Notes: generated by a model from the letters alone, not told the origin. 64,000 nucleotides of DNA from Candidatus Poribacteria bacterium (GCA_022822005.1 JAJECO010000040.1:126090-190089), one strand, 5' to 3'; positions 37,750-47,890 are shown, counted from the stretch's first letter. A program made the numbers and translations.

Positions 37750-39144
37750 TTAGGCAAACCGAAGATAGACAGCATAGATTGCAAGCCCGATCATTGCAAG
37801 GAAGCAGAACCAAAGCACGGCATCGGACTTCCCTCCCGGTGCAATGCGGCGATCAGTGCGGAAGTATCTCAGGTAGATCGTATTACCCGCGACGAGCGGC
37901 ATCATCATCGCCCCAACCGTGCCACTGATAGTGAGCATCCAGACAGGATTTTTGACAAAAAAATAGCACACTGATTGAATCGCTGGCGCAGCCACCGCCC
38001 AGATTCGTCGGACGCGGACTCTCGCGTTGTAGTCGTTAGGATCAATCACACCAATAACACCCATCACATCGGCCATCATTCGTGACCCACCGCCGAGTCC
38101 TGAGACCACCGTTGAGAAGAGGACAAAGAATCCTCCGAACATGAACAGCCACCAAGCCCATTGACCCAGTGTCTGTGTGTACATGTTAGACAAGATACTG
38201 AGTGTATCCAACCCATCGGGCATCTGCCCCATGCGATTCAGGACGCCGGCACCGAGCATATAGAAAGGAATCGTTGCAAAGGTTAGGACAATTAGCGTCA
38301 GGACCACGTCGGTTTGCATAACGCGAATCCAACCACGCGCCCGGTTTACCCAACCTTCGCTATTATCGGTCGATCCGGTGAAACGGGCATAGCCTTTTTC
38401 AGTGCACCAGTAGGTGTACGCCATCGACTCGCCGGCGTTGACACCGGTGCCGCCATAAGCCGCCAACGCGGCAGCAATGGCAAAAGCGGGAAAATCAAAT
38501 CGCAGCCCTGCCCCTAAATCTGACCATGTGATCGCATATTCTGTGAATTGTAACAGAATCGCACACGTCATCGTGATGAAGGTGAAGGTTACAACCATAA
38601 AGGTCAGTAACTTTTCGAGGAAACGATAGGTGCCGCTCAGAATCAGCGTCGCCGTGACGATGGCGACGATTATTGTCCACCATCTCGAATCCAGAAACGG
38701 CATCATCATACTCATTGCCTGGCCCGCTCCTCCATAGATTCCGCCGCCGCCAAGTAGACCGGGAATCTGTTGAAGGAACCATAGCAAGATGAACCAAGAC
38801 ATTTTGCTGCGGAAAAAGGGAAACTTACCGGGGATGTCATTGAACGCTGCGAGAGCGGTCTGACCCGATGAGACAGCGTAACGCCCCAGTTCCGCCTGTA
38901 CGATGCTCTTGCCCCAACAACTGAGTAGCATCCACCAGAGCATCACAAAACCGACCGTTGCACCGAGTGTTGTTGTCAGAATAATTTCTCCTGAACCCAC
39001 CACGGAACCCACCAAGATCAACCCTGGTCCGAGAAATTTAACCGTGTTCCAAAAACCGACGGGTGGCTCCTGGATATATTCGCTTCTAAGGGCATAGGGA
39101 TCGTCAGGGTGTCTCTCTTCGTTTGTATCTTCGTTTTCTGCCAT
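37750..39144 (-). CDS. Nramp-superfamily transporter lacking the canonical metal motif
   Basis: A 464-residue inner-membrane protein with about 11-12 helices. The first helix reads LGPGLILVGSVVGSGEI, as in Nramp proteins, but the metal-binding DPGN is replaced by GSGE. The sixth helix has GGTGVNAGESMAY in place of MPH. Such Nramp-related proteins may move something other than Mn or Fe. Position at the head of a sugar-acid operon suggests an organic substrate, which is inference. AAGGAATGA precedes the ATG. Confidence 0.85.
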   Translation of the reverse strand: MAENEDTNEERHPDDPYALRSEYIQEPPVGFWNTVKFLGPGLILVGSVVGSGEIILTTTLGATVGFVMLWWMLLSCWGKSIVQAELGRYAVSSGQTALAAFNDIPGKFPFFRSKMSWFILLWFLQQIPGLLGGGGIYGGAGQAMSMMMPFLDSRWWTIIVAIVTATLILSGTYRFLEKLLTFMVVTFTFITMTCAILLQFTEYAITWSDLGAGLRFDFPAFAIAAALAAYGGTGVNAGESMAYTYWCTEKGYARFTGSTDNSEGWVNRARGWIRVMQTDVVLTLIVLTFATIPFYMLGAGVLNRMGQMPDGLDTLSILSNMYTQTLGQWAWWLFMFGGFFVLFSTVVSGLGGGSRMMADVMGVIGVIDPNDYNARVRVRRIWAVAAPAIQSVCYFFVKNPVWMLTISGTVGAMMMPLVAGNTIYLRYFRTDRRIAPGGKSDAVLWFCFLAMIGLAIYAVYLRFA

Positions 39145-39198
39145 AAATCATTCCTTTCAATTTGGAGTAAGCGTATATATTTACTGAGCACCCTTTAA

Positions 39199-41880
39199 TC
39201 AACCGATTGACGCCATTTTCAGATGCCCGCGCCACTGCGTCTGTAACACCTCTTTCAATACCTGATGCGCTGGTTGACTTAGGCTTGGGTCTGCCTTAGC
39301 CAGTCGATTCGCTTCTGTCTTGGCAATTTCAATCAACGACGCATCTCGGAGGATATTGGCGATTTTGAAGTCTGGAAGACCGGACTGACGAGTTCCAAAA
39401 AATTCGCCGGGACCTCGGATTTCCAGATCCGCCTCCGCAAGCTCGAAACCGTCATTGGTTCGTGTCATCGCTCTGATTCGACGCACTCCATCGTCGGTCA
39501 TTGGTCCACTAATCAGATGGCAGGAAGATTTGTCCGTACCGCGACCAACGCGCCCACGTAACTGGTGCATTTGCGACAGTCCAAACCGCTCAGCGTTCTC
39601 TATTACCATGAGCGTGGCGTTTGGCACGTCTATACCAACTTCGATCACAGTAGTAGATACCAAGACATCAATCTCTCTATTCTTGAAGCGACCCATCACT
39701 TCCTGCTTCTCCACTGATCGCATCCGTCCGTGTAGCAACCCGACCCGCAGGTGCGGAAATATCTCCGTCTGAAAGTGATCCGCCATCTCCGTTGCAGCTT
39801 TAATCTCTTCCAACTTCTCCGATTCTTCAACGAGTGGGTAGACGATGTAAGCCTGCCGCCCACGCTGAACCTCTTTCTCTATCTGCTGGTACAGTTTTTG
39901 GCGATCCTTCTCTCTTACCCATTTCGTCGTTATTTTCTGCCGTCCCGGCGGGAGTTCGTCGATTACGGACACATTGAGATCGCCATAAATTGTCAAAGCG
40001 AGCGTCCGCGGAATGGGGGTCGCCGTCATAACCAAGACATCCGGGGTTGTTCCCTTGTCCCGGAGCGTCGCCCGTTGCATCACGCCGAAGCGGTGCTGCT
40101 CATCAATGATTACCAGTCCAAGCCGATGAAATTCTACGCCCTCTTGGATCAGGGCATGCGTCCCAACAACAACGTGTGCTGATCCATCAGCAATGGTAGC
40201 AAGGGTTTCGTCACGCTCCGATTTGGCGAGGTCGCCTTTGAGCAGAACAACCTTCAGATTCAGCGGTTCAAGCAGTTCCGAAAGATTGTAGGCATGTTGT
40301 TCAGCGAGAATTTCTGTGGGCACCATCAGTGCTCCTTGGTACCCACTCTGAATCGCACACAGCAGAGCAACCGCCCCAACGATGGTCTTGCCAGATCCGA
40401 CATCTCCTTGAAGCAAACGATTCATCGCTTGTGCGTTAGCCATGTCTGATTTAATTTCCTCGATGACCCGCTCCTGCGCGGCGGTCAATTGGAAAGGTAA
40501 TGCTTCAATGAATCGACCTAACAACTTACCTTCAGTGTGGAAAGCAATCCCTTTTTCCTCGATTTTCCAGCGCTGCTTTTTGAGTTCAAGCCCCAATTCC
40601 AGCAAGAAAAACTCATCGAAAGCTAACCTTCTTCGCGCCGCCTCTTTATATTTCTCAGAAGCAGGGAAGTGGATCTCTTGGATTGCCGTAGCGCGATCTA
40701 TCAACTGATTTTGCTGCCGAATGTCTAAGGGCAAAATCTCCGGACAATTCCCTGCGTACTCGTCCACGACTGCCTTAGCCCACTGTCGCAGCATCCGTTG
40801 GGTCAGTTTCGCCGTCAGCGCATATTTTGGCACGATTCTGCCCGTATGGATTAGATCCGCATCCTCTTCTTCAAGCACCTCAAAGTCAAAATCGGTGGTT
40901 TGGATTTCATTGTTGCGTCGGGTAAATTTACCGCTCACAACAACAGGCGTACCAACCTTCAGCACCTTCTTGAGATAACCGGCACGACGACCAAAGCCGA
41001 CCAGTTGCGCTACACCAGCCTGATCGTAGACGGCAATCCTGCCGACAGACTTTGCACCCTTTCGGGTCGGCGTGAATTCGCTTTGATTGACCACCACCCC
41101 CTGAATTGTTTCATATTCACCGGTACGTCCCACATCATAAATCGACCGGAACTGTCCATGATCGAGATAGTCACGCGGATAGTATTCCAGCAGATCGCGG
41201 ATAGTGCAGATATTGAGTTCCGCCACCAATCTCGCCGCTCGACGTGACCCGATTCCACTTGCATACTGGATTTCTGTCTCCAAAAATTCCAGTGATGCCA
41301 GATCGGTTGCGATCGGCACATCTTTAACCTGCACCTTTTCTGGGGCGGCAGGTTGCGTATCAGACTCCGATACATGCGACTCTGATGTATCGGGGCGGAC
41401 AGGCAGAGGTGAGGGCGCTGATTCGGCCGTCTCCAATGTCCCACGGACTTCTGAAGCAGCAGAGAAAAGCGCCTGTTGCTCTTTAGCCTGTCTGGTTTGC
41501 TCCACCGGAGGGAAATTGGTCTTCGCTGGTTGGCTGGGTAGCGATTGAAATAGGGGTAGATCATCAACTTTCGGTGCAGGTTTTTTTGCGGGTGATGCCT
41601 TCTGATCTTTCGACGTCATCTCGTCGATCTGCTTCATAGCAGCTTGCACGACCTCTTCACGCTTCGCGGGCGAGAGCGTCTCATAATCTGAGAACAGATC
41701 TGCAAGCGAAGTCAGTGCCTGCTTCTGAGCGGGGTTGAGTGTCAGTTGTGCGGCATTTCCGACCCAAAGTTGAACATAGGCACCTAAGCCGTTGATCACC
41801 ACGCTGTCTTGACAACCGCTCCGAATCTCCTGCTGAAACGGACGTCGGATCGTTGTTAGAATTTTGGAGAGTTCATTCAT
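39199..41880 (-). CDS. recG: ATP-dependent DNA helicase RecG with long N-terminal extension
   Basis: An 893-residue helicase that remodels stalled forks and branched DNA. The wedge/OB domain is at ~215-400 (LLEYYPRDYLDHG). Motif I is GDVGSGKT, the DExH box IIDEQHRFGV and motif VI QLRGRVGRG. The N-terminal ~200 residues before the wedge are an extension not found in E. coli RecG (693 residues); its outer half is low-complexity (Pro, Ser, Gln). The ribosome site is weak. It is downstream of the cupin gene, with 61 bases between. Confidence 0.96.
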   Translation of the reverse strand: MNELSKILTTIRRPFQQEIRSGCQDSVVINGLGAYVQLWVGNAAQLTLNPAQKQALTSLADLFSDYETLSPAKREEVVQAAMKQIDEMTSKDQKASPAKKPAPKVDDLPLFQSLPSQPAKTNFPPVEQTRQAKEQQALFSAASEVRGTLETAESAPSPLPVRPDTSESHVSESDTQPAAPEKVQVKDVPIATDLASLEFLETEIQYASGIGSRRAARLVAELNICTIRDLLEYYPRDYLDHGQFRSIYDVGRTGEYETIQGVVVNQSEFTPTRKGAKSVGRIAVYDQAGVAQLVGFGRRAGYLKKVLKVGTPVVVSGKFTRRNNEIQTTDFDFEVLEEEDADLIHTGRIVPKYALTAKLTQRMLRQWAKAVVDEYAGNCPEILPLDIRQQNQLIDRATAIQEIHFPASEKYKEAARRRLAFDEFFLLELGLELKKQRWKIEEKGIAFHTEGKLLGRFIEALPFQLTAAQERVIEEIKSDMANAQAMNRLLQGDVGSGKTIVGAVALLCAIQSGYQGALMVPTEILAEQHAYNLSELLEPLNLKVVLLKGDLAKSERDETLATIADGSAHVVVGTHALIQEGVEFHRLGLVIIDEQHRFGVMQRATLRDKGTTPDVLVMTATPIPRTLALTIYGDLNVSVIDELPPGRQKITTKWVREKDRQKLYQQIEKEVQRGRQAYIVYPLVEESEKLEEIKAATEMADHFQTEIFPHLRVGLLHGRMRSVEKQEVMGRFKNREIDVLVSTTVIEVGIDVPNATLMVIENAERFGLSQMHQLRGRVGRGTDKSSCHLISGPMTDDGVRRIRAMTRTNDGFELAEADLEIRGPGEFFGTRQSGLPDFKIANILRDASLIEIAKTEANRLAKADPSLSQPAHQVLKEVLQTQWRGHLKMASIG

Positions 41881-41941
41881 TTAGTTTTCTTCAAATATAA
41901 AGGGATTCCGTCTTAGAACTGCGGGGGATTATTCGGCACGG

Positions 41942-42697
41942 TTAAGCCTCAACAAGCGCGTCTTTGACAAGCGGCATCAGCCAACGGTTCATGCAGAAAC
42001 AGTACCAACGGATCGGTTCCTTCTCAGCGATAAGCGTATGATGGACGCCCGGCGCATGCCCGATAAGATCTCCTGCCGAGACTTCGAAGATTTCCCCGTT
42101 CTGTTCAACATGACCTGAACCTTCATGGATGTACCAGAACTCCTCGTGGCTGTCGTGGACATGGTTCGCGGCACGTGCCCCAGGCTCGCTGCTATTCTGG
42201 TCCCAATGGTCCAGCGTCGAATGCGGTCGAGCGTGTGGATATCGATAACAGGAATCACCCTCCTGCGGCGGCAGCTCTTCGCCCCGTACCAGTGATGGTT
42301 TGCCCTTGATGTAATCGCCGTGTGGATCGCCGATACCATCTTCCAACGCATCCGCAGTAATCTCCCACGTAGCGGAATGGAATGCAACATCAAACCATTT
42401 GACGGGCGTGTCCCCGGCGGCAAGCGAATGGGGAACTCCGGGCGGCGTGATGATTAGGTCTCGCGGTCGGATTTGGGTGGTTTCATCGCCACGCACCATT
42501 GTCCCTTCTCCACTGATGATAATCCAGAATGATTCGCGCGATTCGTCTATACTCTCTGGAGTACGCATCCCTGCGTCGAGAGTGCGGATAGCGAACCGCT
42601 CAAGAGAACGGCAGTCCTGATCCTGCGTCGCGTATTCAAGCGTTGCCCCTTCAGGGAGGGACTTTGGTTCGGGTAAGTCTGTATATTGAATGTGCAT
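41942..42697 (-). CDS. Bicupin family protein
   Basis: A 251-residue protein with two cupin barrels (~25-110 and ~165-245). The second has a metal-binding set, NHVHDSHEEFWYIHEGSG and GVHHTLIAEKE. The first (SFWIIISGEGTMVRG, PGVPHS) has fewer histidines. Such proteins include dioxygenases and sugar isomerases, but also sugar-binding proteins. ATG 42697 is chosen because GGAG lies seven bases before it. Location next to dehydrogenase genes suggests catabolism. Substrate unknown. Confidence 0.82.
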   Translation of the reverse strand: MHIQYTDLPEPKSLPEGATLEYATQDQDCRSLERFAIRTLDAGMRTPESIDESRESFWIIISGEGTMVRGDETTQIRPRDLIITPPGVPHSLAAGDTPVKWFDVAFHSATWEITADALEDGIGDPHGDYIKGKPSLVRGEELPPQEGDSCYRYPHARPHSTLDHWDQNSSEPGARAANHVHDSHEEFWYIHEGSGHVEQNGEIFEVSAGDLIGHAPGVHHTLIAEKEPIRWYCFCMNRWLMPLVKDALVEA

Positions 42698-42784
42698 ATT
42701 TCGCTCCATGACTAAGCACGAATGTTGCTCTTCCGTTTTAAAAGGATCCAAAATGTGACTAAAGGTAGGAATGTAGAGGGAAAG

Positions 42785-43501
42785 CTATTCATCCTTGGTC
42801 CTAAATGTAATCGTGCCCTCAGTTTTCTCCTCAATGTTACTTATGACTTCGATATGGAGGACATAAACGACACCATGCTGGAGTTCTCCTCCCGCCACGG
42901 CGGTGAGCGTCACTGTAGCACCATCGATGTTGGCGATCCAATTCAACGGTTTCCCACCTTTCGTCCAGATTGTAACATTCCCCCTAACTTCTCTATCGAA
43001 ATCAAAACGAATCCCGCCTGCGTTCAGACGTTCGGGGTCAACGTCTGCATCACCATCGCTAACTGAACTAAAGAGTAGTTCAGGTGGATTTCCTCCGAAC
43101 CCTACTATAAACGTAAGTGTGATTTCTCCGTCAGAACCATCCCTATTTACCCAAGTTACTGATAAATCCGCGCCTTTGATTGGGTTTGGCTCCAATACCT
43201 CCAATAATCGTTTGGTGGTAACTTCCCAAATGGCATGATCGCCTTGAAGTTGAGCCCGAATTCCACCCACAGAGATGTGGGAAGGAAGGCGATCGAAAAA
43301 TAATTTAATTTCTACAGGAGTGTCTAAAGCATCTGAAAGATTAATAATGCCACCGTTTGGCGGGTCGCTCTTGATGAAATTTGCTACTGGAAGGGTAGAT
43401 GTCTCAAGTTTATCCTCAGTTACAAGTTCATCTTCGTTGCCCCCACAACCAACCATGAGCAAAATCATAACAAAACATATCAGATAACACATCAGTTTCA
43501 T
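42785..43501 (-). CDS. Lipoprotein with SbsA-like Ig domains
   Basis: A 238-residue lipoprotein. The signal peptide ends LLMVGC. Two Ig-like domains of SbsA/Big_5 type follow. The second (GIRFDFDREVRG, GKPLNWIANIDG, TITFRTKDE) is clearly homologous to the C-terminal domain of the Big_2 lipoprotein at 5215. GGAGG lies upstream of the ATG. Function unknown; a surface role is likely. Confidence 0.82.
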   Translation of the reverse strand: MKLMCYLICFVMILLMVGCGGNEDELVTEDKLETSTLPVANFIKSDPPNGGIINLSDALDTPVEIKLFFDRLPSHISVGGIRAQLQGDHAIWEVTTKRLLEVLEPNPIKGADLSVTWVNRDGSDGEITLTFIVGFGGNPPELLFSSVSDGDADVDPERLNAGGIRFDFDREVRGNVTIWTKGGKPLNWIANIDGATVTLTAVAGGELQHGVVYVLHIEVISNIEEKTEGTITFRTKDE

Positions 43502-43676
43502 AAAACTACACCTCCGAAACTGGATTGAGATTATCTAATCTGAGGCGTGTTCACAGAATTTTCTTCAATTTATTTTTTGGAAATTCAGCACTGAACTATC
43601 AACTTTCAAAATCTGTAAAGGTATAGTCTGTGGTTGGATGATATGCCCTCTGATGATGCAGCTATTAGATCATGTA

Positions 43677-44729
43677 TCAATTTCCCGGCGGTAGTGGCAG
43701 ATCTACACGCACATTCCCGCGCTCTTGGGATTTGAGGAATCCGACGATGATCTCGACCACTTTCTTCGCCTCCGACGCGGGAGAGAGCAGTTCGCCACCA
43801 TTCTCTATCACTCCAATGAGTTCTTCAATGTAGGCGGGGATGCCGATAACCATGTGCGGCGGAAGGTCGAGCAGCTCAGATCTACCGACACCGGTTGACA
43901 AAGTTACTGTATTTTCCACGTCCAAGCGTCCTTCCTCACCGATGATCTCAAGGCAGAAACCGCTCGCCTGCCCCTTCGATGCGTTAACGAGTGCGCGGAC
44001 ACCGTTCTTGAAGTGGATGTATCCGCTGCCGCCGGGATCGCCCGCAGGGCTGCGTCCACCGTCTCCGCGATAGGAGAAATAATCCTCAAAACCTTCGTCC
44101 AATTCGGCAAACACCCATTCCGGTTCGGATTCAGCAAAGAAGCAAACACCATCAAGTAGGTGCGTGCCGTTGCGGAACAACATGGCTCTGGGACCGCCCA
44201 TGTGTGCCACAATACGACGCACACCGCCGATGGCACCTTCACGGATCGCCTTCCTTGCGCAATGATAGGCGGGCCACCATCTTCGGGTATGATCAATCGA
44301 AATCGGCACACCGTTTGCTTCGCAAGCAGCAATCATACGATTGCAGTCGTCCACCGTTGTCGCAAGCGGTTTCTCGCACGCTATACCCTTGATCCCCGCA
44401 TTCGCTCCGTCAACCACAATATCGGTATGGCGATTGTCGGAGGTGACAACGCTGAGGAGGTCGAGGTTCTCCTTTTCAAGCATCTCGCGATAGTCTGTGT
44501 AGGTCCGAACATCAGGAAGCACATCGCCCCATCGCTCCTTAAATTGGTCAAACAGCTCCGTTTTTAGGTCGCACACCGCAACCAGATCTGTGTGCGGGAG
44601 TGCTGCATAGGATGCGACGTGTGATCCCGGCATCGGAGTGTTCAGCACTGCCCCTGAATCCGCTTCTAAACGATTTGCCCCTATCCCCGTCAGCCCGACC
44701 ACACCAGCTCGGTATCTCTTTTCTGCCAT
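43677..44729 (-). CDS. Gfo/Idh/MocA family oxidoreductase
   Basis: A 350-residue NAD(P)-dependent dehydrogenase. The Rossmann start is unusual, VVGLTGIGANRLEADSG, with an insertion compared with the normal GxGxxA region. The family lysine is in GIKGIACEKPLAT. The C-terminal domain has FRNGTHLLDGVCFF with the substrate-pocket histidine. ATG 44729 is chosen because AAGGAG lies eight bases before it. It is divergent from the sigma-WD40 gene; the 156-base gap would carry both promoters. Substrate unknown. Confidence 0.9.
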   Translation of the reverse strand: MAEKRYRAGVVGLTGIGANRLEADSGAVLNTPMPGSHVASYAALPHTDLVAVCDLKTELFDQFKERWGDVLPDVRTYTDYREMLEKENLDLLSVVTSDNRHTDIVVDGANAGIKGIACEKPLATTVDDCNRMIAACEANGVPISIDHTRRWWPAYHCARKAIREGAIGGVRRIVAHMGGPRAMLFRNGTHLLDGVCFFAESEPEWVFAELDEGFEDYFSYRGDGGRSPAGDPGGSGYIHFKNGVRALVNASKGQASGFCLEIIGEEGRLDVENTVTLSTGVGRSELLDLPPHMVIGIPAYIEELIGVIENGGELLSPASEAKKVVEIIVGFLKSQERGNVRVDLPLPPGN

Positions 44730-44885
44730 CGCCAATTCTCCTTATCGATTTGTGTAGAATACATTCTCTTTCATTATACGTAATCGAAAAATGTTGGTCA
44801 ATACAAAAAAATCGGCAACGCTTGTGAGATTTTTGCGCTGAGATCCGTCTAATATACAAAAGCCTTCTAGTAAGGAGAAAAATCC

Positions 44886-47696
44886 ATGCGAACGGAAGAT
44901 GGACATATCATCCACAAATGTCTTGGTGGAGATACCGCAGCGTTTGGCTTACTTGTAGATAAATATCGAGCGAGTGTCTACGCATTAGCTTACTCGAAAC
45001 TCGGCAACTTCCACGACGCCGAAGACGTCACTCAAGAAGTCTTCCTCAAAGCATATCAGAAACTTCGTACGTTGAAACAGTGGGATAGGTTTCTGGCATG
45101 GCTTTATGCAATTACTTCTAATCTGTGTAAGGATTTTTCGCGCTCAAGGTCGAATCGTCCCGATACTGAGTACATTGCCGACCAAAAGAAAGAACACGTG
45201 GAAAAGCTTTCGATGACCTCTCATCACGAAACCGAAGTCTATCAATCGCTTCACGAAACATTGGCTGTGCTGCCTGAGATACATCGACAGGTCTTAACCC
45301 TACACTATTTGGGAGGCATGAGTTACCGAGAGATTGCCCAGTTTCTTGGAACATCACCCCATGCGATAGCTATGCGACTCAACCGCGCTCGCTCTAAATT
45401 GAAAACGGAGATGCTGACACTGATGAAAGCAAGTTTTGACCAACACAAACTCCAACCGGCGTTTACTCTTAACATCGTTGAAATTATTCAGCGAATCCAA
45501 ATTCAATCCAATCCGCGGATGCCAACTATTCCTGTAGGAGTTGCCACTGTGGGCTTATTGACGCTGCTATGTCTCACCGCAACTTTCGATCCATTTTGGG
45601 TGATTGGTAGTCTGGTCGGTGCGCCGCTCACCAGCGACACTAAAGTCACGAAAGTCGGCGAGATTCCTACAGAAGTGGTTGTGCTTTCGAAAGCGTCAAT
45701 TCTTTCAAGCAGTTATAGTAAAAAGGATTTAGCAGGAAATCCTCAGTCGGCCGATGGGATACAGGCTGCCAATACTTACACCGGAGCAAAAACAGCCGGG
45801 CAGGATAAACCTTATACTCGTCTTGGCAACGGCACGGTTCACACCATCGCCTATTCCCCGGACGGTAGTTTAATCGCCATTGTGGGAAATAGCACTTGGC
45901 TCTATGATGCTAACACGCTCGCGGAAGTTGGGATGATAGAGCGCAGCGCGCGCTCAATCGCTTTCAGTCCCGACGGACGGACTTTGGCATCTGGAAGTTG
46001 GCCAGATCCAGATCGCACTGTTCATCTATGGGATGTAGCAACCCAAGAAATGGTGGGAGGATTACAGTTACCGGGGCTAAGGGGCGTGACTGCCGTTGCC
46101 TTCACGCCCGATGGAAACACCCTCGCTGTAGGCTATGGAGACGGAGATATCGCTTTATGGGATATGAAAACAAAACGCCAAATTGCACAACAGACTGTGA
46201 TAAGGCGCATTCTTACAAGTATCCCTTGGACTTTAGCTTTCAGTCCTGATGGGCAGCTATTGGCTGCGGGTGGACATGAAGCCCCCGCAATTAGTCTGTG
46301 GGAGGGGCATGAAGCCTTCATCATCAGCCTATGGGACGTGCCAACCCTAGAGTTTGTAGGATCATTTGAAGAACAGCCCGGTGATACATGGTCACAGAAT
46401 CATGCGGTCTCGTCTATTGCCTTTAGCTCGGATGGCGCAATCTTAGCTTCGGGCAGCCACTACGATTACACGGTCCGCCTTTGGGATGTAACGACTCAAA
46501 GGCAAATCGCTCTGTTGCTAGAGAACGACGGTAATGAAGAAGATGAAGCCGTAAACGCTGTGGCCTTTAGCCCAGATAGCGCAATCTTGGCTTCAGCCGG
46601 AGATGACGCTAAAATCCGACTGTGGGACGTAAAGACTCAAACACAGATCGATGTATTAGATACAAGTACCGGCACTGTGAGCTCTATCGCTTTTCGTCCG
46701 GATGGAAAAACACTGGCATCTCTGAGTGGTCTGGAACAGTATAGGCGGACCTGGCAGAAGAGTGGAGATATGTCTGTTCGCCTTTGGGATGTAAAAACCC
46801 GGAAACAGATCGCTATGTTTCAGAATCACACCGCTGACATTAAGGCGGTAACACTCAGTCCGGATGACACACTTCTCGCCTCGGGGCACCGAGACGGTGT
46901 CGTTACATTATGGAATATGCAAACTCAAGAGTCGCTTACAATCCTGCGAAATCACACGGCGGCAGTCCTATCCGTAGCTTTCAGCCCGGATGGGCTCCTG
47001 CTTGCTTCAGGCGAAAAAGAAAAAACACGGTTGTGGGATGTCCAAACGAAAGAGCAGTTCGAGATCTTTACGATGGCTAACACAATTGTAAAGTCAGTTG
47101 CGTTCAGCCCCGACGGGAAGATCCTAGCTTTGCTTGATGGCAGCTGCATTCGACTCTGGGACATGCGACAGAAAAGCGATATCCGTGTGTTGGGGCAGGA
47201 AGCATCACACGAAGGACCAACTCAACCGCACAGCACTATAAGGTCAATGGCTTTCAGCCCAGATGGCAAGTTGCTAGCTTCGGGAGGCACTGACAATACG
47301 CTTCGTTTGTGGGAGGTGCAGAAGCCACAGGAAATTTTCACACGAAAAACTCAGAGTAGTATATTTGCCCTTGCGTTTAGCCCCGACGGGAAAATCTTGG
47401 CTTGGGGAGGAGATCCCGAAGAAATTTATTTATGGCATGTAGAAAAACAGGAGCTAGTCACAACATTGAGCATGCAGGGCTGGCTCAAGACACTCGCCTT
47501 CAGCCCTAACGGACGCTTTCTCGCTGCCGGAAATGGAGGATCAACTTGCATGTGGGATTTGAAGACGCAAGCAAAGATTGGCCCCTTTTATGGTCCTGCC
47601 AATTCGCTCATTTTCAGCCACGATGGCAAGAAACTCATTGTGGGCGGTGTGGATGGTATCATTATCCGGAACACCGACACGTTCGAGGAGAATTGA
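44886..47696 (+). CDS. ECF sigma factor fused to membrane helix and WD40 propellers
   Basis: A 936-residue protein. Residues ~10-80 are sigma region 2 (DAEDVTQEVFLKAYQKL) and ~118-175 are region 4 (LPEIHRQVLTLHYLGGMSYREIA without a break, helix-turn-helix ending RLNRARSKLK). A hydrophobic helix follows at ~213-233. Residues ~310-935 hold about 14 WD40 repeats with cores like FSPDGRTLASGSW and VRLWDV, enough for two seven-bladed propellers. The likely topology is a cytoplasmic sigma domain and extracytoplasmic propellers. AAGGAGA precedes the ATG. Sigma-WD40 fusions are known from Planctomycetes. No separate anti-sigma gene is adjacent. Confidence 0.93.
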   Translation: MRTEDGHIIHKCLGGDTAAFGLLVDKYRASVYALAYSKLGNFHDAEDVTQEVFLKAYQKLRTLKQWDRFLAWLYAITSNLCKDFSRSRSNRPDTEYIADQKKEHVEKLSMTSHHETEVYQSLHETLAVLPEIHRQVLTLHYLGGMSYREIAQFLGTSPHAIAMRLNRARSKLKTEMLTLMKASFDQHKLQPAFTLNIVEIIQRIQIQSNPRMPTIPVGVATVGLLTLLCLTATFDPFWVIGSLVGAPLTSDTKVTKVGEIPTEVVVLSKASILSSSYSKKDLAGNPQSADGIQAANTYTGAKTAGQDKPYTRLGNGTVHTIAYSPDGSLIAIVGNSTWLYDANTLAEVGMIERSARSIAFSPDGRTLASGSWPDPDRTVHLWDVATQEMVGGLQLPGLRGVTAVAFTPDGNTLAVGYGDGDIALWDMKTKRQIAQQTVIRRILTSIPWTLAFSPDGQLLAAGGHEAPAISLWEGHEAFIISLWDVPTLEFVGSFEEQPGDTWSQNHAVSSIAFSSDGAILASGSHYDYTVRLWDVTTQRQIALLLENDGNEEDEAVNAVAFSPDSAILASAGDDAKIRLWDVKTQTQIDVLDTSTGTVSSIAFRPDGKTLASLSGLEQYRRTWQKSGDMSVRLWDVKTRKQIAMFQNHTADIKAVTLSPDDTLLASGHRDGVVTLWNMQTQESLTILRNHTAAVLSVAFSPDGLLLASGEKEKTRLWDVQTKEQFEIFTMANTIVKSVAFSPDGKILALLDGSCIRLWDMRQKSDIRVLGQEASHEGPTQPHSTIRSMAFSPDGKLLASGGTDNTLRLWEVQKPQEIFTRKTQSSIFALAFSPDGKILAWGGDPEEIYLWHVEKQELVTTLSMQGWLKTLAFSPNGRFLAAGNGGSTCMWDLKTQAKIGPFYGPANSLIFSHDGKKLIVGGVDGIIIRNTDTFEEN

Positions 47697-47700
47697 AACC

Positions 47701-47767
47701 CGTTTCTGAAGAAGGAAACGTCTCGCCTCCTAATGTTACTGCTTTATCAGCATCGGGAGGTTTTTTT
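47701..47767 (+). terminator. Double hairpin terminator after the sigma-WD40 gene
   Basis: A first perfect hairpin CGTTTC/GAAACG (47701-47720) is followed by CCTCC (47726-47730) pairing with GGAGG (47756-47760), with an inner TGCT/AGCA. Seven T follow at 47761-47767. The second is a convincing intrinsic terminator. Confidence 0.7.
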
Positions 47768-47890
47768 ATGCGATAAAATGGCTTTGATTTCTCAGCGAGA
47801 TTTGATACACTTGAAGGGGATTCAAGAACTTTTCTAAATTACATAGAGTAGCGTGTTACTGTCAACTACATCGAAAATTGGAGGAGAATA

